A stretch of 64,000 nucleotides of DNA from Amycolatopsis sp. EV170708-02-1 (GCF_022479115.1 NZ_CP092497.1:2728001-2792000), one strand, 5' to 3'; counted from the first letter of the stretch, positions 41,672 through 50,342 are shown. Notes: generated by a model from the letters alone, not told the origin. A program made the numbers and translations.

Positions 41672-41716
41672 TGAAGGCCACCTTTGAGACGTTCAACGTC
41701 CCAAAGGTGGCCTTCA
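41672..41716. repeat. Palindrome family D
   Basis: Arms 41672-41692 and 41696-41716 pair at 20 of 21 positions with a 3-base loop. The left arm begins TGAAGGCCACCTTTGAGAC. Its core GACGTTCAACGTCC resembles the loops at 1803 and 19758, and AAGGTGGCC resembles the units at 1628. It is the third palindrome in a row, 88 bp before the SARP gene start. Confidence 0.7.
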
Positions 41717-41804
41717 CGACCTCGACTGTCCTGGTTGGCGGGCTCTCCGCGCGGTAGGTTGGCTACTCCGGTAAGGGGAGAGATCGGAGGGAGGGGGGTT
41801 CGTC

Positions 41805-44594
41805 ATGGGCGAAAGCGGTTCCCCTGCCCGCTTCCAACTCCTCGGTCCCGTGCGTCTCCTCGACGGCGATCGGCCGGTCCCCGTCGGCGGTCCCGGCGTC
41901 CGCGGCCTGCTCGCGCTGCTGGCGCTGAAGGTCAACAAGGTCGTCGCGCTCGACGAGATCATCGACGCGCTCTGGGGTCACGATCCGCCTGCCACCGCTC
42001 GCACGATCGTCCACGGCAACGTTTCGCATCTGCGGCGCGTGCTCCGGGAAATCCAGGGCGACCATCCGCGCGGCGCCCGGATCCTCACCGCGCCTCCCGG
42101 CTACCAGCTCACCGTCGAGCCCGACCGGATCGACGTCCACCGCGCCCGCTCGCTCCTGGAACGGGCTTCGACGGAGGAGCCGGACAAGGCGTCCGAGCTG
42201 CTGGCGGAGGCCCTCGCGTTGTGGCAGGGGCCCGCGCTGGCCGGCGTGCCGGGTTCTGTCCGCGCCCCCGAGCTGGAGGATCTTCGGCTCGCCGTCCACG
42301 GCGCCAGGGTCGACGCGGATCTCGAACTCGGCAGGCACGCGGAACTGATCGTCGAGCTCAGCCCGCTGGTCCGGGCCACCCCGCTCGCCGAGCGCACGGC
42401 CGGTCAGCTGATGCGCGCGCTGTATCACGCCGGGCGCCGCGGCGACGCGCTCGAGCTCTATCGCACGGTGTCCCGGGCGACCCTGCGCACCCTCGGCGTC
42501 GAACCCGGCGCGGATCTGCGCTGGCTGCACGAACGCGTCCTCAACGACGATCTGCCGGTTAAGGTCGTCGCGGAACCGAAGCCCGAGGCGGCGCCCGTCC
42601 AGCAGCTGCCGCCCGCCGTGCCGAACCTCGCCGGACGCGAGGCGGATCTGGCCTGGCTCGACGAGCTCGCCGAGCGGGCCGAAGCCGGCGAGACCGCGGT
42701 CGGCGTGGTCACCGGCACCGCCGGGATCGGCAAGAGCAGCCTGGTGGTGTGGTGGGCGCATCGGGCGGCCCGCCGCTTCCCCGACGGCATCCTTTTCGCC
42801 GCGCTGCGCGGTTTCGACCCGCATCATCCGCCCCTGGAGCCCGCGGAGCTGCTCACCCAGTTCCTGCTCGGGCTCGGCGTCCCGGCCGAGGGCGTCCCGG
42901 AACAGGTCCACGAACGTGTCGCCCTCTACCGGTCGATGATCGCCGGCCGCCGGATGCTGGTGATCCTCGACAACGCCCGCTCCGCCGAGCAGGTCCGGCC
43001 GTTGCTGCCGCCCGGTTCGCGGTCGATGGCGCTGGTGACCAGCCGCTCCCGGCTCGACGGGATCGCCGTGTCCAACGCCGCTAAACTGCGGGTGCTCGGC
43101 ACGCTCGCGCCCGGCGACGCCGTCCGGCTGATCGAGGAGCTCGCCGGGCCCGCCGGCTACGACCTCAACCACGCGCTCGCCCGGCTGTGCGGTTATCTCC
43201 CGCTGGCGCTGCGGATCGCGGGAGCCCGGCTCGCCGCGAGCGCGCAGTGGTCCGCGCAGGATCTGGTCGACGAGCTCGGCAACGAGCGGACCAGGCTGGC
43301 CGCGCTCGACGTCGAAGGGCCGGACGACGGGGTCCGCGCGGCGTTCGACGTCTCGTTCCGCGGCCTGCCCGCCGAGGTCGCGAACACTTTCCTGCGGCTC
43401 GGCGTCGTCCAATGCGTTTCGGCCGGTTCGCATCTGACCGCCGCGATCGGCGGGATCACCGTCGCCGAGGCACGGCGGCATCTGCGGGTGCTCGCCGCGC
43501 ACAACCTGCTCGCCGAAACCGGCCGCGATTCCTTCGTCCCGCACGATCTGGTCCGGCTGTTCCTTCGCGAACTGGCGGAGAACGAGCTCGACGAGGCCGA
43601 CCGGGAAGACGTCCTGACGCGGTCGGTGCGGTTCTATCAGGCCGTCGCCGACCGGGCCCGGCGCAAGATGCTCCGCATCGTCGACCCGCTCGATTTCACC
43701 GACGTGCTCAGCGATGCGCAGACGCCGCCGATCGGTTCCTTCGACGAGGCACAGGCCTGGTTCACCGCGGAATGGGAGAACCTGATCGAAGTCCTCGAAG
43801 CCGCCCGCGCGGCCGGACGGCACGACGACGTCTGGCGGCTGGCCAGGGTCGCGCACACCTATCGCGCGGTGTACCCGCTGCTGGACGAGTGGACGCGATT
43901 GGTCGGCATCGGGCTGGAGGCCGCCGAACGATCCGGCGACGTCCTCGGCCGGTGCTGGATGCTGATCTCCCGCTGCGCCATCGCGCTCACCTTCGAGCTG
44001 CCGCAGGGCTGCCTCGCCGACGCCGAACGCGCGCTGGAACTCGCGAGCGCGATCGGCGACAACCGGCTGATGGTCTCGGCGAACATCCACCTCGGCTCCG
44101 CGCTGACCCTCCTGGGGCGGTACGACGAGGCCATCGGGACGTTGCGGCAGGCGGTCGAGGAGACCGACCGGACCGGCGACCTCGAATTGCGCGGACAGGC
44201 GCTCAACAACTGCGCCGAGGCCGAAAAGCGGGCCGGTCGGTTCATCGAGGCGATCGGGCACCAGATCGCGTCGCTGGAGATCGACCGGACCCTCGGCGAC
44301 GACAGCTACGTCGTCGTTTCGCTGAACAATCTGGCCGAATTGAGCATGCGGATCGGCGAACTCGCCGCGGCCGAACGGTACGTCTGGGAGGCGGTGGACC
44401 TGACGATCAGCAGGCGGTTCGTCCTCCAGGAAGGCGTCCTGCGGCTGACCTTGGGCAGGGTGCTGCGGGCAGGCTCGGATGTGGACGGTGCCCGTGAGCA
44501 ATTCGCGCTCGCGCTGAAGATCCTCGCGGACGCCAATCCGAAGCTCGCGGGATTGGTCCGTGCGGAACTCACGGACCTCGGCGAAAGTCCGTGA
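41805..44594 (+). CDS. SARP-family regulator with NB-ARC and TPR domains (AfsR-like)
   Basis: 929 residues from ATG 41805, with GGAGGGAGGGGGG upstream. Order: OmpR-type winged helix (about 10-95, RFQLLGPVRLLDGDRPVPVG, TARTIVHGNVSHLRRVLRE), bacterial transcriptional activation domain (about 100-245, ending LEPGADLRWLHERVLNDD-like sequence), NB-ARC ATPase (Walker A GTAGIGKSS near 304-312, Walker B MLVILDNARSAEQV), and a TPR region from about 690 to the end. AfsR proteins activate secondary metabolism and bind direct repeats near -35. No biosynthetic cluster adjoins it except ectABCD; direct repeats of the right kind lie just beyond its own stop at 44601. Confidence 0.87.
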   Translation: MGESGSPARFQLLGPVRLLDGDRPVPVGGPGVRGLLALLALKVNKVVALDEIIDALWGHDPPATARTIVHGNVSHLRRVLREIQGDHPRGARILTAPPGYQLTVEPDRIDVHRARSLLERASTEEPDKASELLAEALALWQGPALAGVPGSVRAPELEDLRLAVHGARVDADLELGRHAELIVELSPLVRATPLAERTAGQLMRALYHAGRRGDALELYRTVSRATLRTLGVEPGADLRWLHERVLNDDLPVKVVAEPKPEAAPVQQLPPAVPNLAGREADLAWLDELAERAEAGETAVGVVTGTAGIGKSSLVVWWAHRAARRFPDGILFAALRGFDPHHPPLEPAELLTQFLLGLGVPAEGVPEQVHERVALYRSMIAGRRMLVILDNARSAEQVRPLLPPGSRSMALVTSRSRLDGIAVSNAAKLRVLGTLAPGDAVRLIEELAGPAGYDLNHALARLCGYLPLALRIAGARLAASAQWSAQDLVDELGNERTRLAALDVEGPDDGVRAAFDVSFRGLPAEVANTFLRLGVVQCVSAGSHLTAAIGGITVAEARRHLRVLAAHNLLAETGRDSFVPHDLVRLFLRELAENELDEADREDVLTRSVRFYQAVADRARRKMLRIVDPLDFTDVLSDAQTPPIGSFDEAQAWFTAEWENLIEVLEAARAAGRHDDVWRLARVAHTYRAVYPLLDEWTRLVGIGLEAAERSGDVLGRCWMLISRCAIALTFELPQGCLADAERALELASAIGDNRLMVSANIHLGSALTLLGRYDEAIGTLRQAVEETDRTGDLELRGQALNNCAEAEKRAGRFIEAIGHQIASLEIDRTLGDDSYVVVSLNNLAELSMRIGELAAAERYVWEAVDLTISRRFVLQEGVLRLTLGRVLRAGSDVDGAREQFALALKILADANPKLAGLVRAELTDLGESP

Positions 44595-44600
44595 GTGATC

Positions 44601-44619
44601 CTTAGCGGATTCTTAGTGG
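44601..44619 (+). promoter_or_regulatory. Direct repeat of CTTAG(C/T)GG, 11-bp period: possible SARP box
   Basis: CTTAGCGG (44601-44608) and CTTAGTGG (44612-44619) repeat with an 11-bp period, the spacing used by SARP regulators. A TAGGGT hexamer at 44638-44643 could be a -10 box, though the gap is longer than for classical SARP promoters. The following 160 bp has AGGGGAGGGG and a perfect AGCGCCGAT/ATCGGCGCT pair but no convincing gene. Confidence 0.35.
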
Positions 44620-44806
44620 CCTCGCCGCTCACCCGCGTAGGGTCCGATTCAGCGCCGATCGAGCCCTAGGGGAGGGGCATGCGGTAGGAATCGGCGCTCG
44701 GGCGGGCCTTTTCCGGGCCTGTCCGAAGAGCCGCCAGGAGCGGCTCGTGGCGGTCCGGCCGGTGGAGGTGGGGGCGATACCGGCCGGCCGCCAGGCGGCC
44801 ACCGCC

Positions 44807-44868
44807 GCGTTTCGTCCTCTGAATGCGGTACTTGCGTGTGCAACTACCGCATTCAGAGGACGAAACGC
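44807..44868. terminator. Palindrome family A, copy 4: bidirectional terminator
   Basis: A perfect 24-bp inverted repeat, the longest of the family (arms 44807-44830 and 44845-44868) with a 14-base loop, beginning GCGTTTCGTCCTCTGAATGC. It ends six bases before the stop of the minus-strand gene at 44875. It is 212 bp from the stop of the convergent SARP gene, the only copy not close to both stops. Confidence 0.75.
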
Positions 44869-44874
44869 GCGGGG

Positions 44875-45525
44875 TCAGCCGGTGCCGGCGGTGCACAGGG
44901 CGATCGTCTGCCCCTTGTTCTCCGCCACCTTCTGGCCGTTGACCAGGATCGTGCAGGCGATCTGGTTGCTGACCGACGAGTTCCGGGTGTCCGCGGTGAC
45001 GGTGAGCAGGTAGTCGCCCGAGTTGAAGGACGCCGTACCGCGCCATTCGTCGGTGCTGGCCGGGGTCGTCTCGGTCCGCTGGTCGTTGAGCGAGCCGAAC
45101 CGGATGGTCGCGCCGCCCGAGGCGCTGACGACGAACTCCACGGTGTTCTTGTCCCCGGCGACGGCCGGGATGTGCAACCCCGACTCGCCGGTAGCGAAGA
45201 AACTGGTGTAGACCAGTAACCCGCCCGCGGCCAGCAGGCCGGCGATCGAAAGCGCGAGCCCCGCGATCCCCATTCCCTTCTTGTCCGCTTCGCCCTTCTT
45301 GATTTTGGTCAAACCGATCACGGAAAGAATCATTCCGATCACGGCGAGCGGCCAGGCGGCGATCCCGGCGACCGGGACGAAGGCGACCCCGAGCGCCGCC
45401 AGTCCAACCAGGAAACCTGCGATGACCAGGCCGTTCTTGGGTTTGCGGTGCCGTGTTCCGTGCGCGGCGAACCCTGGGCCGTAGCGGGTGGCAGGCGGGT
45501 GCGGGAGAGGTGGATCGGTCGGCAT
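44875..45525 (-). CDS. DUF4190-type membrane protein with MmpS-like C-terminal domain
   Basis: 216 residues from ATG 45525. A proline-rich cytoplasmic start is followed by two hydrophobic helices (VIAGFLVGLAALGVAFVPVAGIAAWPLAVIGMILSVIGL region and GIAGLALSIAGLLAAGGLLVY) joined by KIKKGEADKKGM, the DUF4190 layout. The outside part (about 115-216) has the small beta fold of MmpS proteins: VVSASGGATIRFGSLNDQR, YLLTVTADTRNS and IACTILVNGQKVAENKGQTI with two Cys. No MmpL gene is nearby. It may be an envelope accessory protein. Confidence 0.75.
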   Translation of the reverse strand: MPTDPPLPHPPATRYGPGFAAHGTRHRKPKNGLVIAGFLVGLAALGVAFVPVAGIAAWPLAVIGMILSVIGLTKIKKGEADKKGMGIAGLALSIAGLLAAGGLLVYTSFFATGESGLHIPAVAGDKNTVEFVVSASGGATIRFGSLNDQRTETTPASTDEWRGTASFNSGDYLLTVTADTRNSSVSNQIACTILVNGQKVAENKGQTIALCTAGTG

Positions 45526-45686
45526 ACATGCCCTTTCGGAGGCTTCCGTCCGAAGACGTTAACCCATCGTTCGGGGCAATGGCCGAAATTGTTACCTGCC
45601 GGAAAAAGTCATCATTCCACGATGATCAAGCGGTTATCGACATTTTCTGACGAGAATTGTGGCACCGCCGAATGTCGGAAACCCGA

Positions 45687-46571
45687 TCACTGATCGAACA
45701 GGCTGACTTCCGGGGTGATCTCCAGCAGTTCGTGCACCGGGCGGCCGCGCCGGCCGTCGATGGTCGTGGTGCGCACGACGCGCAACCGCGCGGTCACCGG
45801 CCGGTCCAGGTTCTCCTTGATCTCGTCGAGCAGATCCGGCGCCACCGCGCCCTGGATCGTGCCGCCCGATTCGCGTTCGAGATAGAAGATCCGGCGCCGG
45901 GTGCGGACACCGTCCAGCCTGCCGCTGACCGTCTCGTAGCCGACGGCCTCGCGCGACTCGCGCAGGCTCCCGGACAGGATCCTCGCCTGCTCGGTGGTCA
46001 TGCTGCGGGTCAGCTCGTCGCCGGACGTCGGCGTCAGCGCCATCCCGATCCCGGCGTGTTTGCTGACCGCGTTGACGATGTCGCTGACCGCGTTGCGGAC
46101 GGTGTCGCGCTGCAGCAGCACCGCGTCCAGTGCGCCGTCGTCCGAGCCGTTGGCCGGCAGGAAATCGCACAGTTCCTTGACCGCGCGTTCGGACAGCGAC
46201 TCGATCCCGTCGTGGATGAGCGCGTCGTCGAGCGCCGGTTCGGGGAAACCGAAGAAGATCGCGTTGCCCGCCTGGCCGCGCTGGATCAGCGGGGCCTTCT
46301 CCCGGTCCGCGGGCTGGACGAAGGTCACCTCGCCCGACGGATTGCGGATGATGTGCCCGATCTTCGCCGTCGCGTCCTGCAACGCTCGGCTGATATCGGA
46401 GAAGGTGTACGCGTCCAGATGCGACTCGCCGATCACGGACACGCGAAGCAGCGGCGAGCGCGACGTCCGCTCGAACTTCGCGTACGCGGCCATCGCCGAC
46501 GCGCGGGCGAGGTCGTCGAGCCAGGTGCCGCCGGGGATCTCGTCGGCGATACGCCGGAATTCGTTCCTCAC
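45687..46571 (-). CDS. Unknown 294-residue protein, partner of the upstream gene
   Basis: 294 residues from GTG 46571, chosen because it overlaps the preceding stop as GTGA and has GGAAG upstream; GTG 46610 is an alternative. I recognise no family with confidence. Residues 1-200 are mixed alpha/beta (SPLLRVSVIGESHLDAYTF, RGQAGNAIFFGFPEPALDDA). The last 80 residues look like a small beta-barrel (GRLDGVRTRRRIFYLERES, ARLRVVRTTTIDGRRGRP). There is no signal peptide or membrane segment. The tight coupling with a possible nucleotidyltransferase-like protein suggests the two act together. Confidence 0.72.
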   Translation of the reverse strand: MRNEFRRIADEIPGGTWLDDLARASAMAAYAKFERTSRSPLLRVSVIGESHLDAYTFSDISRALQDATAKIGHIIRNPSGEVTFVQPADREKAPLIQRGQAGNAIFFGFPEPALDDALIHDGIESLSERAVKELCDFLPANGSDDGALDAVLLQRDTVRNAVSDIVNAVSKHAGIGMALTPTSGDELTRSMTTEQARILSGSLRESREAVGYETVSGRLDGVRTRRRIFYLERESGGTIQGAVAPDLLDEIKENLDRPVTARLRVVRTTTIDGRRGRPVHELLEITPEVSLFDQ

Positions 46572-47044
46572 CAGATCACTTCCGGAATTCCCCTGCCACC
46601 CGATGCCCACACTTCTTCCCAGATCTCCTCGTCGCCGGGGCGGCAGAGGAAACCGTCGAGCATGCCGCCGACGGGCTGGACCTGGTCGAGATACATCGCG
46701 GGCTGGCCGACGATGACCCCGCGCAACGTCAGCAGCCCGTACAGCGCCGAGCGGCCCGCGTCGTCGAGCCGTTTGAGCGCGCCCCATTCGTCCGGGATCA
46801 GCACCACGTCGAGCCCGCGCGGCGGATGCGGGGTCCTGGCGGTCAGATCGCCGCCGATCCACGCGCGGCCGGTCGGCATGATCCGCCGGGCGACCCCCAG
46901 GTAACTGTTCAGCGCGCTGAACAGGATTTCACGGTCGTTCTGGTGCGGCGCGTCGAAGACCAGCCGTTCGTAGACGTCGGCCAGATCGGCGGGATGGCGG
47001 CCAGGAGGCAGCAGGTTGTGCGGCGTCCAATAGGGGAGCGCCAA
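46568..47044 (-). CDS. Unknown protein, DUF6932/nucleotidyltransferase-like
   Basis: 158 residues from ATG 47044, with GGAGG about ten bases upstream. NLLPPGRHPADLADVYERLV at the start and TGRAWIGGDLTARTPHPPRGLDVVLIP (residues 58-84) follow the pattern of DUF6932 proteins (LPPGxHPA, then a DGSFxTxKxxPxDxD-type strand of nucleotidyltransferase folds). The catalytic aspartates are not convincing here: GGD and LDV remain where DGS and DID are expected. It may therefore be inactive or a different protein. It is coupled by GTGA overlap to the 294-residue gene. Confidence 0.62.
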   Translation of the reverse strand: MALPYWTPHNLLPPGRHPADLADVYERLVFDAPHQNDREILFSALNSYLGVARRIMPTGRAWIGGDLTARTPHPPRGLDVVLIPDEWGALKRLDDAGRSALYGLLTLRGVIVGQPAMYLDQVQPVGGMLDGFLCRPGDEEIWEEVWASGGRGIPEVIW

Positions 47045-47135
47045 TCGGAGCCTCCTTCGTGTGCCGGAGCTCCCGATCGAAGAAACGTACCCGGCGTCCC
47101 GCTCACAGTGCGTAGCCGAATTTACCAGGCGAGTG

Positions 47136-47570
47136 TCAGCCGCCCTGCCCCGGCCGGTGCCCGGCGGGCGGCCAGTCCTCGTCGCTCGGCCAGACCGGTT
47201 CGGGTTCGTGCGTGCCTTCGCCGTTGCGGGCGGCGGGTTCCGGCTGCTCCGGGTGGTAGGCCCGCACCGGTTCCGGGATCAGCTGACCCTCGCGATGGCC
47301 TTCCGCCTCCTGGTCGTACGGCTCGTCGTCGTCCTGGATCCGCGCGGGCGGGAGGAACTGCGTCCGTTCGGTGGAGAGCAGCTCGGGCACGGGTTCGGGA
47401 TCCGGTTCGCGCTCGACCGGGACCCCGGTGGCGCGCACCGGCTCGGGTGCCGCCGGTTCCGTGGCAGGCCGCTCGCGTCGTTCGCCGCGCATCAGCAGCC
47501 AGGTGACACCGCAGCCGAGGGCGAACGAGATGAGCAGCCAGAGCCAGATCTGCCCGAAAAGCCAGAGCAT
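47136..47570 (-). CDS. Single-pass membrane protein, ArfC-like
   Basis: 144 residues from ATG 47570. One hydrophobic helix at the start (MLWLFGQIWLWLLISFALG) is followed by MRGERRERP and a long acidic, proline-rich tail (EREPDPEPVPELL). The tail has low complexity. It lies seven bases downstream of an OmpA-family gene, the order and content of the mycobacterial arfA-arfC region, in which ArfC is a membrane protein of similar form. The match rests on layout more than on sequence. Confidence 0.68.
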   Translation of the reverse strand: MLWLFGQIWLWLLISFALGCGVTWLLMRGERRERPATEPAAPEPVRATGVPVEREPDPEPVPELLSTERTQFLPPARIQDDDEPYDQEAEGHREGQLIPEPVRAYHPEQPEPAARNGEGTHEPEPVWPSDEDWPPAGHRPGQGG

Positions 47571-47577
47571 CAGGCCA

Positions 47578-48297
47578 TCACCTCTGTTCCGCCGTGATGT
47601 CGACGCGGCGGCCCTCGCCGCTCGCGCCGTCGGAGTTCCTGCGCTGGGTGGAGTACGCCTGGTCGCGTTTGACCCCGCTGCGCTCCAGCAGCCGTTCCAC
47701 CGTGAGCGCCCGGTTCAGCGCGAGCTTCCGGTCCGAACCGGTCGCGACCGACCCGGTGATCCGGAACCGCAGTTCGCGGGGCGCGTCGGTGAGCAGCTTC
47801 GCGATCTCCAGCGCGCCGCGTTCGCCGTCCGCGGTGAGTTCGGTGGTGTCCGGTTCGAAGGTGATCGGCGTGGCCGCCAGCAGGCGGTCGATCTCCGCCT
47901 GGAACCCGGCCTTGTCCACCGGTTTGGCCGAGGTCGGCGCCGGGCTGGGCGAGGGGCTCGGCGGAGCGGGCGGGCCCGACGGCTCACCGCTGGTCGTCAC
48001 CGGGCCCGCGGGCGGCGCGGTGTCACCGGAGATCTCGACCGTCCGGACGCCGTCGATCCGCTGGATGGCGTCGATCGCCTGCGCGGCCTTGTCCGGCGGG
48101 AAACCGGTGAGGTTGGCGTCGCGGCCGGAGAAGCTCACCTGGCCGCCGGAGACGCCGACGTCGGCGAGCGCGTCCTTGGCGCGTGCCGCCAGCTCGGCCT
48201 CGATGTCGTCCGAGGCCGACCAGACGGTGATCGCCGTCAAGGCGAGCGTGACCAGCAGCGCTGTAGGCAGCAAGCGGCTCCAGCGTGTACCGGGCAT
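47578..48297 (-). CDS. BON/OmpA-domain membrane-anchored protein, ArfA (OmpATb)-like
   Basis: 239 residues from ATG 48297. A single hydrophobic helix (LLPTALLVTLALTAITVWS) anchors it. Residues about 35-90 look like one BON domain (VSFSGRDANLTGFPPDKAA, IDGVRTVEISGD). A Pro/Ser linker follows (about 95-125). The rest is an OmpA-like peptidoglycan-binding domain (ITFEPDTTELTADGERGALE, ALNRALTVERLLERSGVKRD). Mycobacterial ArfA has the same order and is tied to acid response and ammonia release. It is shorter here. The gene starts an operon with the ArfC-like gene. Confidence 0.8.
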   Translation of the reverse strand: MPGTRWSRLLPTALLVTLALTAITVWSASDDIEAELAARAKDALADVGVSGGQVSFSGRDANLTGFPPDKAAQAIDAIQRIDGVRTVEISGDTAPPAGPVTTSGEPSGPPAPPSPSPSPAPTSAKPVDKAGFQAEIDRLLAATPITFEPDTTELTADGERGALEIAKLLTDAPRELRFRITGSVATGSDRKLALNRALTVERLLERSGVKRDQAYSTQRRNSDGASGEGRRVDITAEQR

Positions 48298-48477
48298 AAA
48301 GGGACTGTAAGCCGCGTCAGTCCGGTTGGCGAACCGGCTTTCACCACCTCCGGCGCTCCCCGCGAAGTGCCGCGTACCCGGTCTGGCCTGCGACGTCGGT
48401 GTGGCCCGTGGTCGGCCGCCTGCCTCGCCGTGGTCGGCACATGACCCTTCTGGGTGACATCGATCGGCGCCCCTGAA

Positions 48478-48532
48478 GTCCGTGAAGGCCTCCTTGAGGG
48501 ACTCTGGGTCCCTCAAGGAGGCCTTCACGGAC
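48478..48532. repeat. Palindrome family B, copy 2
   Basis: A perfect 25-bp inverted repeat (arms 48478-48502 and 48508-48532) with loop TCTGG, the complement of the CCAGA loop in the copy at 41456. It begins ten bases after the stop side of the SGNH hydrolase gene, so it may end that transcript. The remainder of 48298-48477 shows no gene. Confidence 0.75.
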
Positions 48533-48542
48533 TTGTGGGGGT

Positions 48543-49382
48543 TCAGCTCGCGTGGTGGTGGATCTCCCGCAGATCCTTGGCCGGCAGGGTGACGCCCGCC
48601 GGCTCGATCTGTTCCAGCGGGAGCAGCGGCGCGAGTTCGGGGCGCTTCGGGGACAGGCCGTCGCCCATGGACTCGCCCTTGAGCTGACGCCGGATCCACG
48701 GCAGCAGATGCGCCTTCGTCCATTCGAGGTCCGAGCGGCGCGACGTGATCCAGGTACTCGGCTGCTCGGACGCCGGCCACGGCTCACGCCAGTCGTCGGC
48801 GACCGGGACGCCGAGGACCTCGGCCGCGCGCAGCGCGATCCGCCGGTGGGCCTCGGGGGTGAAGTGCAGCCGGTCGTCGCTCCAGGCGCGGCGGTCGTGC
48901 AGCGGGGCCATCGCCCACATGTCGACCATCTTGGCGCCGTGCCGGTCGGCGATCGCCCACAGATGCGCGTTGTAGATGCCGACCTTCCCCCGGAGGACGT
49001 GCATCACGGACAGGTACTTGGTGTCCGGCCCGTTGAAGATGAGCACCGGGATCCCGGCCTCGCGCAGCTTGGCGACCCCCGCCTCCAGCCGCGCGGCGAC
49101 GGCGTCCACGTCCGCGCCGGGCACGATGATGTCGTTGCCGCCCGCGCACAGGGTGACCAGGTCGGGCTTCACTTCGAGGGCGATGGGCAGCTGCTCTTCG
49201 AGGATCTCGTCGAGCATCTTCCCGCGGAGGGCGAGGTTCGCGTATTGGAAGTCCGGCCTGCCTTCGGCGAGGATCTCCGCCAGCCTGTCCGCCCAGCCCC
49301 TGAAGGTGCCGTCGGGCAGGTCGTCGTTCAGTCCTTCGGTGAAGCTGTCACCGATCGCCACATAGCTGTCGAATCCATACAC
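48543..49382 (-). CDS. SGNH/GDSL-family hydrolase
   Basis: 279 residues from GTG 49382, with AGGGGA upstream; a reading to 49433 lacks a ribosome site. SGNH blocks: I, YVAIGDSFTEGLND (Ser about 11); II, ANLALRGKMLDEI; III, LVTLCAGGNDIIVPGAD; V, WSDDRLHFTPEAHRRIA with the Asp/His pair. A C-terminal extension of about 70 residues (PASEQPSTWITSRRSDLEWT) is common in actinobacterial members. No signal peptide is present, so it is a cytoplasmic esterase. Substrate unknown. Confidence 0.87.
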   Translation of the reverse strand: MYGFDSYVAIGDSFTEGLNDDLPDGTFRGWADRLAEILAEGRPDFQYANLALRGKMLDEILEEQLPIALEVKPDLVTLCAGGNDIIVPGADVDAVAARLEAGVAKLREAGIPVLIFNGPDTKYLSVMHVLRGKVGIYNAHLWAIADRHGAKMVDMWAMAPLHDRRAWSDDRLHFTPEAHRRIALRAAEVLGVPVADDWREPWPASEQPSTWITSRRSDLEWTKAHLLPWIRRQLKGESMGDGLSPKRPELAPLLPLEQIEPAGVTLPAKDLREIHHHAS

Positions 49383-49655
49383 GTTGGGTCCCCTTCCGTC
49401 CGTGTGCCCCCGGTTGGTACTTGTACACCACAACTAACAGCTGAGAGCGCCCCTGCAATCCCACCTGGCCGAAACCCGTGGTTCAGCCCGTTGACACAGT
49501 CTCTTATTTTGTCGGACGTCCATGCATCTCCATTACCGGGATGTACACTCCTGTGCTGCGGAGATTCCCCTCAAGTGGGCGTAAACCGGACACGGTATGT
49601 GGCGAACATCTCCCCGCCCGGGTGTTCGGGCTCAGAGATCCGGCAGGCTGTAAGG

Positions 49656-50339
49656 GTGACCTCACGACCCCCGCGCGAGTCGCTCGCCCAGATCCTCGGC
49701 GGGCGGCGTGGCGCCATCGACGCGAGCATTCCGCCCGCGGCCTTCGTCCTGGGCTGGCTGCTCGCCGGTCAGTCGATCGCCTGGGGCTCCGGGGCGGCCA
49801 TCGGGGTGGCGGTGCTGCTCGGCGGCTACCGGGTCGCGCGGGGCGACAAGGCCCGCGCGGTCGTGGTGAGCCTCGCCGCGGTGATCGCCGCCGCGCTGAT
49901 CGCGTTGCACACCGGCCGCGCCGAAGACTTCTTCCTCATCCAGCTGCTGTCCAATGTGGCCAGCGCGCTGCTGTGGGCGGCCAGCATCGTGGTCCGGTGG
50001 CCGCTGCTCGGCGTCGTGGTCGGGCTCGTCATCGGGCAGAAGACCCGCTGGCGCCGTGATCCCGCGCTGCTTCGCGCGTATTCGCGGGCGAGCTGGGTGT
50101 GGGTCTTCCTGCAGTACACCTTGCGGGTCGCGGTGTACGGCTCGCTGTGGTGGAGCGGGCAGGTGGTCGCGCTCGGCATCGCGCGGACGGTGCTTTCCTG
50201 GCCGCTGGTCGCGGTGACGGTCGCGGTGAGCGGCTGGGTGCTCTACCGCACGCTGCCGCCGGAACATCCCGGTCTGCGGGTGGTGGAGGAAAACGAAGAT
50301 CCCTCGGATTCCGAGCCCGGTGGGCTGCCCAGGACATAA
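49656..50339 (+). CDS. DUF3159 family membrane protein
   Basis: 227 residues from GTG 49656 (MTSRPPRESLAQILGGRRGAID). Five or six hydrophobic helices follow (AAFVLGWLLAGQSIAWGSG, AVVVSLAAVIAAALIALHTG, LLGVVVGLVIGQ, WVFLQYTLRVAVYGSLWW, VTVAVSGWVLYR). GRAEDFFLIQLLSNVASA and RRDPALLRAYSRASWVW are typical DUF3159 segments. The function is unknown; in relatives it lies in conserved gene neighbourhoods. The GTG lies directly after CTGTAAGG, so a leaderless start is possible. The 273-bp region before it is the divergent promoter zone with the SGNH gene. Confidence 0.84.
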   Translation: MTSRPPRESLAQILGGRRGAIDASIPPAAFVLGWLLAGQSIAWGSGAAIGVAVLLGGYRVARGDKARAVVVSLAAVIAAALIALHTGRAEDFFLIQLLSNVASALLWAASIVVRWPLLGVVVGLVIGQKTRWRRDPALLRAYSRASWVWVFLQYTLRVAVYGSLWWSGQVVALGIARTVLSWPLVAVTVAVSGWVLYRTLPPEHPGLRVVEENEDPSDSEPGGLPRT

Positions 50340-50342
50340 GGC

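Noticed and set aside
44678..44686. ATG CGG TAG after AGGGGAGGGG, as an afsS-like gene
   Set aside because: Only two codons; no reading frame of useful length follows, so no gene is called.
47136..48297. Full arfABC operon
   Set aside because: Only ArfA-like and ArfC-like genes are present with a seven-base gap; there is no room for arfB.
49491..49519. TTGACA at 49491 as a promoter for the DUF3159 gene
   Set aside because: No acceptable -10 box at the right distance (GGACGT), and it is 165 bp from the start.
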